34,363 nt of DNA from a virus, in the IMG/VR virus record IMGVR_UViG_3300010160_000132, positions 1 through 34,363 of that record; one strand, given 5' to 3'. This document shows, piece by piece, positions 20,799-27,580 of this stretch. Both the position numbers and the translations under genes were made by a program. Under the pieces are notes generated by a model that saw only the letters and a list, made by a program, of their open reading frames with translations, did no database searches and was not told where the DNA came from. Position 1 is the stretch's first letter. Every line of letters begins with the position of its first letter.

Positions 20799-22393
20799 TA
20801 GAAACTGCTGGAAACGAATATAGGCATAGGCGGTTCCCAATCTTCAAAGTTTTCATCTAAACTGTTAGACATTACTTCAAAAACCCTAGTATCCCAGTCG
20901 GCTAAAACTGCGCTCATACGTACTGCTAGTAACATAGCACTAACTAAATCGTCAGTTTCTCCTACTTTTGCTTTAAACGTAATGCCATTAGCAATAAACG
21001 CTTTGAGCTCACTAATAAGCGGTCTACTGTTGATTTTCATCTTGTTTGTTTCAATAAGGTGTTTTAATCGACTACAAATTGCAATTTTACTGCGGTGTGT
21101 GGTATTAAATCCCTTGCGGAATTTACGTACATGTCCTTTACGTATAGGTTCTGAAGTAAATAATCCAGGTATGTTTTCTTCGCCCACATTCTTAACAACA
21201 ATAAGAGCGGCTTCACCTAGTGTGTTGTTTTCAACTGACCAATAGATATTAGAACCATTCATTTTTGGACAACATTCAGCAATGTACTTGTTAATGTCCA
21301 TAAGGATTTTAATCTGTCCTTCTACTGCGGTGGTATTATGTTGCCACTCTGCTACCTGTATCATTGACGGTAACTCTATGACTTGTATGGCCGCATAGTT
21401 GCCGCCGGTTCCTAATGCAGGGTCTAATGCCACGGCGTAAATCATATCATCAGTTGGTTTCTTATACCAACGTACTTGTCCCATTTTAAGGATAGGCTCT
21501 TTACCTTCCATTCCTGCGAGGCACAAACTATTAATCAGTGTTTCTTCATAAACTAAGAACTCGCATCCGTATTCTCGACGAAAACGTTCTTCACCAATGC
21601 GTCCTAATTCTACTTGTTTCCATGCATCGTCGCGATCTGGATGCTCATGCCATTCTGCACGGAATCCGTGAAACCCATTAACACCTAATGCTGTTTCATT
21701 TCCGTGTTCGTCAAATTTCTTTTGGCTTTCTTTCCAAATATTGGCAAATGTATCTTCGTCACTGTTAGGTGTGCTTGTAATAATAGCGCGGCCACCAGTT
21801 GCTAGTGTTGGCGATATGGAAGTCCAAAATTCTTCAGCAATGTTAGGTTGTACGAAAGCAAACTCATCGCAATATAGTAAGGATATGGACATACCACGAC
21901 CGGTGTTACCAGTAGTAGTAGCTGATACAATTCTTGATCCGTTGTCAAATTCAATACTCCCCTTGTTATAGTTTGTTACTCCGCATCTAATATGATCCGG
22001 ACAGTCTTCATATGCATAACGAATACGTTGCATAATTTCCTGTGCGCCTGTATATTTGTGTGCGGCAACAAGAACTGTTTGATCAGGATGAAACATAGCG
22101 TACCAAAGTAAGTAACCTGCCGCGCAGGTAGTTTTACCACTTTGTCGAGGCAACATGTTGATGTTGAAACGATGATCATGATAACTGTGTAATAATCTTA
22201 CTTGATAGTCATATGGATCAAACAGTAGTTTACCTTTTACCGGATGCTGAATATAGAAAAAGTTTTTTGCAAAATGAATGTAGCCAATTTCGGAGTCAGC
22301 GCAAAGCATCAGATCCTGAATGTGTTTTTCAGTGAACGTTTCTTGCCTATTGGCTTTTTTAATTAATACGCCATCTAATGATTTGCTTGCCAT
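20798..22393 (-). CDS. 17: Terminase large subunit (gp17-like)
   Basis: A 531-aa packaging motor with ATPase and nuclease. Walker A-type PRQSGKT (residues 82-88), Walker B SLLYCDE (171-177) with catalytic Glu 177, coupling motif STPN (207-210). The nuclease domain has the expected acidic triad in ALDPALGTGG (D324), SVENN (E388) and TDDLVSA (D481/D482). T4 gp17 has 610 aa. It translocates DNA into the prohead through the portal and cuts the concatemer. It has its own terminator-box-ATG junction upstream, where the late-like box GTTAAATA stands five bases before the ATG and no Shine-Dalgarno sequence is visible. Confidence 0.95.
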   Translation of the reverse strand: MASKSLDGVLIKKANRQETFTEKHIQDLMLCADSEIGYIHFAKNFFYIQHPVKGKLLFDPYDYQVRLLHSYHDHRFNINMLPRQSGKTTCAAGYLLWYAMFHPDQTVLVAAHKYTGAQEIMQRIRYAYEDCPDHIRCGVTNYNKGSIEFDNGSRIVSATTTGNTGRGMSISLLYCDEFAFVQPNIAEEFWTSISPTLATGGRAIITSTPNSDEDTFANIWKESQKKFDEHGNETALGVNGFHGFRAEWHEHPDRDDAWKQVELGRIGEERFRREYGCEFLVYEETLINSLCLAGMEGKEPILKMGQVRWYKKPTDDMIYAVALDPALGTGGNYAAIQVIELPSMIQVAEWQHNTTAVEGQIKILMDINKYIAECCPKMNGSNIYWSVENNTLGEAALIVVKNVGEENIPGLFTSEPIRKGHVRKFRKGFNTTHRSKIAICSRLKHLIETNKMKINSRPLISELKAFIANGITFKAKVGETDDLVSAMLLAVRMSAVLADWDTRVFEVMSNSLDENFEDWEPPMPIFVSSSF

Positions 22394-22398
22394 ATGAT

Positions 22399-22406
22399 TA
22401 TTTAAC
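22399..22406 (-). promoter_or_regulatory. Weak late-like box before gp17
   Basis: GTTAAATA on minus, five bases before the gp17 ATG and just after a strong terminator. It is one or two bases off the late consensus, but position and spacing match the other abutting boxes. Confidence 0.45.
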
Positions 22407-22435
22407 GAAAAAAATAGACCCCGGAGGGTCTATTT
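22405..22435 (-). terminator. Intrinsic terminator before gp17
   Basis: On minus: AAATAGACCC, loop TCCG, GGGTCTATTT (arms 22435-22426 and 22421-22412), then a continuous T run to 22408. It separates the upstream late genes from gp17. Confidence 0.9.
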
Positions 22436-22470
22436 GGCACCAATTATGCAAGGTGCTAACTGCCGACGAA

Positions 22471-23478
22471 TTACTCAGCACCCTTACCGCTGTAGTTTTT
22501 ACCAGCTGTGTGTTTAATGCCTGTTTTTGTCTTTTCAATAGTACCGCCTGTACTAGATTTCTTTTTCTCGCCTTGCTTCATTCCTGCTGTACCTTGTGCA
22601 TTTTTCTTTGCATCGTCAACAGTTGGAAAGCCTTCTTTAACTTTTTTATCAGCTACTGCTTTCTTAAAAGGTTCTTTCTTATTGCCATCTTTGTCCATAT
22701 CTAAGAAGTCTGGTTTAGCCTTTGCTTCTTTGATTGCTTTATAACGTGCGTCTAGTTGTTTACGGATGCTTTCCATTGGATTGCCACCGCCATTAACTTT
22801 CTTGGCCTCGTCGCCTTTGCTTGCTAGATCATCGCCTGTTGGGGTTACTGTGTTTACATCGCCATACTTTTCATTTGGTGCTGTAGTTGCATCGCCAAAG
22901 CCGCCATCTTGATTTTCATCGGCTAGTGTATCAGCCATGCCGCGAACTTCATCAGCTACTTTGTTCATTTCGTCTTTAGGAGCAGGATCTTTGCTACCTA
23001 CTGGAGATTTTTCGCCTGCTTCATCACCACCTTTTTCTGCGCCAGGACCTTCGTCACCTGCTGGTGCTTTAGGGGCCATTGCAATTCCTGCTTTCTTAAC
23101 TAGTGCATCTAATGGGTCCATTCCGCCTTCGGGTTCGCCACCAAAGCCCGGCTCATCTAAACTTAAAGCAGGCATATTCATTGGTGCAGGAGGAGCCATA
23201 GTTGGCATTGGAGCTTGTGGCATTAATGGAGAACCTACTGGTCCTGCTGCCAACGGGCTTTCTGCCTTGTGCATTAGATCTAACAAGCTCTTGATTTGAT
23301 CAATACCTTGTGCGTTTAAGTTAACACTCATAGATACTGGAGGAGCAGATGGAATGTTGCTCATTGTGTCTGGCATCATGCCACACTCTGCTAGAGTAGA
23401 TTCTGTTACTGGCTTTTTACCTTGATCTATATCTCTGATACGACCAAATAGTTTATTAAAGTCTAAATCTGATTTCAT
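22471..23478 (-). CDS. Low-complexity late protein with EF-hand-like loop (335 aa)
   Basis: Rich in Pro, Met, Ala, Gly and Lys (MPQAPMPTMAPPAPMNMP near 85-102), probably mostly disordered. One clear motif, FLDMDKDGNKKEPFKKA, has Asp at 260, 262 and 264, Gly 265 and Glu 269, the spacing of a calcium-binding DxDxDG loop; related segments occur in prohead-core or scaffold-like proteins of marine T4-like phages. AAGGAA precedes the ATG and the gene starts two bases after its neighbour. It lies between gp16 and gp17 genes, so a head-assembly role is likely but unproven. Confidence 0.65.
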   Translation of the reverse strand: MKSDLDFNKLFGRIRDIDQGKKPVTESTLAECGMMPDTMSNIPSAPPVSMSVNLNAQGIDQIKSLLDLMHKAESPLAAGPVGSPLMPQAPMPTMAPPAPMNMPALSLDEPGFGGEPEGGMDPLDALVKKAGIAMAPKAPAGDEGPGAEKGGDEAGEKSPVGSKDPAPKDEMNKVADEVRGMADTLADENQDGGFGDATTAPNEKYGDVNTVTPTGDDLASKGDEAKKVNGGGNPMESIRKQLDARYKAIKEAKAKPDFLDMDKDGNKKEPFKKAVADKKVKEGFPTVDDAKKNAQGTAGMKQGEKKKSSTGGTIEKTKTGIKHTAGKNYSGKGAE

Positions 23479-23479
23479 A

Positions 23480-24058
23480 TTATTTTCCTTTTACCGGTGA
23501 TGGTATTGTATTTTGTTTAGAACCCACCGGGCTAATACCTACACTAGCTTCGGGCATTGGAGATTCTTTTTCTTTAGGTTGTCCTGCACACAAATCTTTT
23601 GAATCTTTTGCAAGATCTTTTAAGAAACTACTAATGTGCTTTTCTCCCACTAGATTCTGTGCTGTCTTATCAACTTCAGATTCTTGTGGCTCTCCTAAAA
23701 CTGGAGTCATCTTTTCATTCATTTCTGCTTCATATTGTTCGCTTGGTTCATTAGCAGTTCTTACAACTACTTCACAACCGCAAACTTGTTTGATGTAAGC
23801 TTCTAATACTTGGGGAGTTGTTGGATAGTGACACTCTAAATCAAACACTGTTACATGCGAGTTCTTTAAATTTGGAAAGTCTAAAGGAACATCTTGAATA
23901 GGTGTACGTTTGCCCTTGCTTAGTTTAACAACGGCAAACTTTTCCATTGCTGAGTTTAATTCAGAAGAAAAATCTTCAGATAAGTCTCCTGCGACTTTGA
24001 TCTTAAATTCATAAGTCTTTTTGCTTTCTGTTAGATATTCTGTAAATGATTTCATCAT
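23480..24058 (-). CDS. Late hypothetical protein (192 aa)
   Basis: Start MMKSFTEYLTESKKTYEFKI at 24058; GGGGA stands five bases upstream and a late-type box 14 bases upstream. Residues 1-110 look like an alpha/beta domain (HVTVFDLECHYPTTPQVLEAYIKQ); the rest is polar and rich in Lys, Glu and Pro. The LTE near the N-terminus fits the [IL]-x-E cleavage rule of the T4 prohead protease, so it may be processed in the prohead. The function is unknown; context points to head assembly. Confidence 0.65.
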   Translation of the reverse strand: MMKSFTEYLTESKKTYEFKIKVAGDLSEDFSSELNSAMEKFAVVKLSKGKRTPIQDVPLDFPNLKNSHVTVFDLECHYPTTPQVLEAYIKQVCGCEVVVRTANEPSEQYEAEMNEKMTPVLGEPQESEVDKTAQNLVGEKHISSFLKDLAKDSKDLCAGQPKEKESPMPEASVGISPVGSKQNTIPSPVKGK

Positions 24059-24071
24059 GGTCCCCACTGTA

Positions 24072-24079
24072 GTATTTAT
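24072..24079 (-). promoter_or_regulatory. Late-type box
   Basis: ATAAATAC on minus, 13 bases before the ATG at 24058, overlapping the end of the gp16 gene (stop 24076-24078). Confidence 0.65.
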
Positions 24080-24579
24080 TTCATTTGCTTTAATTTTTCC
24101 AGCAGGCTATTACGGTCAGTTATTAGCATACCTTCACCAGCTATCATGCCTTCTTCGCCTTGTGGCTTAGAATCTTGGTCAAGTTTGGCTTTTTTAATCT
24201 GTAATTCAATCATTTTTAGCTTTTTATCAATTTTAGCTGACTTTGCATCAATGGCGTTTTTTAATGCAGACTGTGCTACCTCAAAAATCCTGCTAGAGTA
24301 ACGTGCTTCTACATTCATACCTAAATCCATTAGATCGTCGTAAGCATCAGTAGCACGTTGCGCTAGACTATCAAATTCTGCATCGCTAGCATCACCTAAT
24401 CCTTTTACACTAGGTAATGCTGTGGCAATTTTATCAATTTCTTCAATATCTCGAAAGAAATTATCTGCAGGCATTTTACTGCGAGCTTCTTCTATTTCAG
24501 CTCGACTTGCACTAGCGGATTTTTTAGCAATATCCTTACTTTCAGGAAGGTTTAGTAGTTCTTCAAGTTTCTTTGTCAT
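24076..24579 (-). CDS. 16: Terminase small subunit (gp16-like)
   Basis: A 167-aa helical protein. MTKKLEELLNLPE at the start, EEIDKIATALPSVKGL, YDDLMDLGMNVEARYSSRIFEVAQ and KIDKKLKMIELQIKKAKLDQ are the pattern of the T4-like DNA-packaging small subunit in marine phages; T4 gp16 has 164 aa. It forms a ring that recognises concatemer DNA and regulates gp17. It follows gp4. An ATAAGTAT box overlaps the gp4 stop and stands four bases before this ATG. Confidence 0.75.
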   Translation of the reverse strand: MTKKLEELLNLPESKDIAKKSASASRAEIEEARSKMPADNFFRDIEEIDKIATALPSVKGLGDASDAEFDSLAQRATDAYDDLMDLGMNVEARYSSRIFEVAQSALKNAIDAKSAKIDKKLKMIELQIKKAKLDQDSKPQGEEGMIAGEGMLITDRNSLLEKLKQMK

Positions 24580-24583
24580 ATGA

Positions 24584-24591
24584 ATACTTAT
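24584..24591 (-). promoter_or_regulatory. Variant late-like box before gp16
   Basis: ATAAGTAT on minus, one base off ATAAATAT, four bases before the gp16 ATG. The junction reads ATTCATATG, as at the 141-aa gene (2112-2104). Confidence 0.4.
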
Positions 24592-25022
24592 CGTTTGTCG
24601 TTATGAAAAATATCGTTTTCTGAGACAACTCTAAAGAATATGCCGGTTTGTTTGGCCCATGCTCTTGCGGCTTCCCATTTAGCCATATTTAATACTGCAT
24701 GGGCTTGACTGTGTTTGCTACGACCTGCTTCTTTAAGACTAGTTTGTTTTAAAGGTTTTACTTCAATAATCTCAGCATGAGCTTTGCCGTTTTTGTCAAC
24801 ATAGTTGATAAAGAAATCCGGGACATATACTGTTTGTTTACCGGTAAACGGATTACGATAGGGAATTTTAATTGCTTCGCTTGACCAATTTTGCACGGCA
24901 GGGTTGTTATCACAAAATTGCATGAAGGCCCATTCCCACGAGCTACGGTATGTTGGATTTTTATTTCCTATATACTTTGCTGGGTTTTTAGGTATAAACT
25001 TTCCCTGTACAAACTGCTTCAT
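24588..25022 (-). CDS. 4: Head completion protein gp4-like, PD-(D/E)xK fold
   Basis: A 144-aa protein with the gp4 signature: FVQGKFIPKNPAKYIGN, YRSSWEWAFMQFCDNNPAV and WSSEAIKIPY. It also shows nuclease-type residues, Glu 30, Asp 69 in VPDF and Glu 87-x-Lys 89 in EVK, the order of a PD-(D/E)xK active site as in TnsA-like enzymes. In T4 gp4 is needed to finish heads after packaging and may trim DNA ends. ATGA overlap with the gene upstream. Confidence 0.8.
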   Translation of the reverse strand: MKQFVQGKFIPKNPAKYIGNKNPTYRSSWEWAFMQFCDNNPAVQNWSSEAIKIPYRNPFTGKQTVYVPDFFINYVDKNGKAHAEIIEVKPLKQTSLKEAGRSKHSQAHAVLNMAKWEAARAWAKQTGIFFRVVSENDIFHNDKR

Positions 25023-25393
25023 ACTACAATATTTCTTTTCTCAAGTAAATCAGTTGTATCGGGTCTCTTATATCCTAGTGTGGATATTTTTTGTCTATTA
25101 TAGTTGAGAACTTGTGCAATCACTGCTGATATCTTAATTTCTTCTAATTTACCTAAAGTATCTAATAAAGTAAAAACATTAACATTATCTATCTTAGCTT
25201 GTTGTAATAGAATAATTGCAGTTGAATTACTAGCTAGGTCGTCAAAGCCGCGTTTCTGAAAAAATCCAACTACGGCATCTATCTCTGCGGCTGGGAAGAC
25301 AACTGGCTCAATAAAATACATGTCAAAGAAATGTTTGACTTCATCGCTAGAGTCTGCGTTAATAATATTTAAGGGTAGATTAGACGTTGCCAT
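25019..25393 (-). CDS. Late hypothetical protein (124 aa)
   Basis: A helical 124-aa protein (FFDMYFIEPVVFPAAEIDAVVGFF, STAIILLQQAKIDNVNVFTLLDTLGKLEEI, VLNYNRQKISTLGYKRP). It lies between the tail tube initiator-like gene and gp4 with overlaps on both sides, which suggests a neck, tail or virion-assembly protein conserved in this group. I cannot assign a T4 number. AGGTGA before the ATG is a reasonable ribosome site. Confidence 0.65.
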   Translation of the reverse strand: MATSNLPLNIINADSSDEVKHFFDMYFIEPVVFPAAEIDAVVGFFQKRGFDDLASNSTAIILLQQAKIDNVNVFTLLDTLGKLEEIKISAVIAQVLNYNRQKISTLGYKRPDTTDLLEKRNIVV

Positions 25394-26843
25394 TTATCAC
25401 CTGTGATTTAATTAATTGATATTGACTTTGCACCTCCGGTGCTCCGTTAATTACTTTTTCCAATGTTGTAGCTTTATATTGTGCTTGGGCCGATGCACTT
25501 AATGCGTTCCACCTAGTGTTTATTTCAGTAAGGTTTCCGGCACCAATGGCCTTGCCAAACACTGCTGTCCTAGCTAATGAATCTAAAGATCCAGGTCGAG
25601 CATCAAAGAATGACTTTACTTTAGCCGCAGGTAATGGTCCTAGACCTTGTGTTATTTGTGTTTGATTTGCCGCAGTAAAATCTCCTTGACCTGTACCACC
25701 AGTCTTTGGAAATAACACATTAGCAACTCCGCTAACGTTCACCCCGGTTGCAGAACTCAGTGCGCCAGTTAATAAATTAAACCCTTCTTGACGTATGCCT
25801 TCCGATGTTAATTTTTTAGAATTATTAACTACTGCCGCACCTTTAATTAATGTACCTAGCAATGCTCCTGCACTACTAAATGCTGATCCACTCGAAATAG
25901 CTCCAACAATATCAACTGCTCCGCCTAGAATACCGCCTTGGCCAAATAAGCCAACTTTGCCGCCGCCTAATAATGATAATGGGCTAGGTGATTTATCATA
26001 AAATTCTTTTGCAAATCCATCAGGGTTGCCAGTACTAACCTGACCTTGTCCGTAAATCACAGCTTCATACATAATGCTCATTTTATTTGCAGATGTATCT
26101 GATCCGTTACTATTATCCATATTATCATGTTGCCAACCAGTTATAATAGGGTTAACTAATGTATAACTTTGATACTGTTGTTTACTCAATTGAAATATTT
26201 GTATGGTACTAAAGAACGGAACTGATTGATCTCTATCAAGTCCGTATCTATAAGGATTGAATCCTTGAGTGTTATCCAAACGACTGTAGCCAGGTGGCAC
26301 AGCTGAAGAACTTGATCCAGACGTATCTGATGCACTACCAAATAATTTTGTTATTCCTGGAACTACAGTATTAGCCAATGTTGAGAAAAATCCTGTTGCT
26401 CCTGCTCCACCTGCACCCCCAGCAGAACTATTATGACTAGAGTCAGCAAAATAATACCCGTAGTATAGACTCCATAATGCTGTAGTGACGCCAAGGTTAT
26501 CATCGTGAAATGCAATATTAATTGGCTCGTATTCTAATTTTGTTTGTGTTGCTCGTTTTCTATTGTATTGTTGTGCAACATCTACTTGAATTTTAAATTT
26601 AGGTAAGTCAATTGATTTAACTAATAATCCAACAGTTCGTTGATGTTGTTCTTTAAAGTTAGTACCAGCTAACGGCACATCATTAAAGTTAAAAACCACA
26701 TGATATAGAAATTTTGTTTTAGGTGCAAGTCTAAACGCACTAGTATTATATAATCTAGCCGCATGTGCAAAATCGCCAAGGTTACCCTTTGGGTGGCCAA
26801 GGCCGTTACCTAAATTATCTAAAAAGCCGTCTAATATACTCAT
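25380..26843 (-). CDS. Tail tube initiator / baseplate-tube junction protein (gp54-like)
   Basis: A 487-aa protein whose first 150 residues (TKFLYHVVFNFNDVP, VGLLVKSIDLPKFKI, YNRKRATQTKLEYEPINIAFHDDN, LWSLYYGYYFAD) have the tail-tube-like fold pattern of gp19-related tube-initiating proteins (T4 gp48/gp54). The remainder is Gly/Ser/Ala-rich with hydrophobic, low-complexity parts (GLFGQGGILGGAVDIVGAIS). It is longer than T4 gp54 (320 aa). The gene follows gp19 after a terminator; a late-type box stands four bases before the ATG and there is no Shine-Dalgarno sequence. The assignment to gp54 rather than gp48 is uncertain. Confidence 0.6.
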   Translation of the reverse strand: MSILDGFLDNLGNGLGHPKGNLGDFAHAARLYNTSAFRLAPKTKFLYHVVFNFNDVPLAGTNFKEQHQRTVGLLVKSIDLPKFKIQVDVAQQYNRKRATQTKLEYEPINIAFHDDNLGVTTALWSLYYGYYFADSSHNSSAGGAGGAGATGFFSTLANTVVPGITKLFGSASDTSGSSSSAVPPGYSRLDNTQGFNPYRYGLDRDQSVPFFSTIQIFQLSKQQYQSYTLVNPIITGWQHDNMDNSNGSDTSANKMSIMYEAVIYGQGQVSTGNPDGFAKEFYDKSPSPLSLLGGGKVGLFGQGGILGGAVDIVGAISSGSAFSSAGALLGTLIKGAAVVNNSKKLTSEGIRQEGFNLLTGALSSATGVNVSGVANVLFPKTGGTGQGDFTAANQTQITQGLGPLPAAKVKSFFDARPGSLDSLARTAVFGKAIGAGNLTEINTRWNALSASAQAQYKATTLEKVINGAPEVQSQYQLIKSQVINGNV

Positions 26844-26847
26844 AGTA

Positions 26848-26855
26848 ATATTTAT
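26848..26855 (-). promoter_or_regulatory. Late-type box four bases before an ATG
   Basis: ATAAATAT on minus, four bases before the ATG at 26843, following the gp19 terminator by 27 bases. Confidence 0.65.
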
Positions 26856-26881
26856 CGATTAGAATAAAGTGGAGAGATAAT

Positions 26882-26907
26882 AAAAAAGGACACCAAAGTG
26901 TCCTTTT
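26882..26907 (-). terminator. Intrinsic terminator after gp19
   Basis: On minus: AAAAGGACAC, loop TTTG, GTGTCCTTTT (arms 26907-26898 and 26893-26884), T run to 26882. Confidence 0.9.
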
Positions 26908-26930
26908 AGAGCTCCCGGAATCAGTAGGGT

Positions 26931-27554
26931 TTAAGCACCGCCAGTTACGAATGTGCCTAAGCTACGTCCGACTGCTGTTCCAATACCTGTTCCTACTGGG
27001 CTTTGGATAGCATTATCATAACGAATAGCCAACTGGATAGTTACTGGTTCGTTATTTGCGTATGCTAGAGTTTGATAGTTTGCGTTCTTTACATAGCAAC
27101 CATAAATTTCCCATGTTTCAAGAACGTTAGCTGTGTTAGCACCGTTACCACCGTCTAGAATTTCAATTCTAGTTGTGAATTTGTAATCGATACCAGAAGC
27201 CGCAGAACTTTGCTCATAGAAGTCAAATTGTTTCTGTAGTTGTTCGCCAACAAGTTTCTGCACTTGACCTGTAACGTCATCACGTAAGTTAATAGTGATG
27301 TCGTTCCATGTGTGCTTGCCTGCTAGACGTACTGTTGAGTTATAAACATGAATATCTACATCAGCAAAATCCAATGTTGGTCTTGTGATGTCGACAACTT
27401 GTTTTGTCAACTCAGTTGTTGGTGTTGATACGCCAAAGTTTTCTAGTGATACTCTAAAACGATATTGCAGTTTAGGCATCAACAAGCCTTGAGTGCTTGC
27501 TGATTGATCACTTACTAAGGGTACTGTTAGTTTGCTTAATGTTGAAATAGACAT
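26931..27554 (-). CDS. 19: Tail tube protein (gp19-like)
   Basis: A 207-aa protein forming stacked hexameric rings of the inner tail tube. LLMPKLQYRFRVSLENFG, KQVVDITRPTLDF and HTWNDITINLRDDVTG are the marks of T4-like tube proteins; C-terminal NYQTLAYANNEPVTIQLAIRYDNA is the usual end strand region. T4 gp19 has 163 aa. AGGGAG lies seven bases before the ATG and a late-type box before that; a strong terminator follows. The product is needed in high copy, which fits its own promoter and terminator. Confidence 0.92.
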   Translation of the reverse strand: MSISTLSKLTVPLVSDQSASTQGLLMPKLQYRFRVSLENFGVSTPTTELTKQVVDITRPTLDFADVDIHVYNSTVRLAGKHTWNDITINLRDDVTGQVQKLVGEQLQKQFDFYEQSSAASGIDYKFTTRIEILDGGNGANTANVLETWEIYGCYVKNANYQTLAYANNEPVTIQLAIRYDNAIQSPVGTGIGTAVGRSLGTFVTGGA

Positions 27555-27572
27555 TTGTTGTCTCCCTTATTT

Positions 27573-27580
27573 GTATTTAT
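27573..27580 (-). promoter_or_regulatory. Late-type box for gp19
   Basis: ATAAATAC on minus, 18 bases before the ATG at 27554, sharing a base with the gp18 stop codon (27580-27582). Confidence 0.75.
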
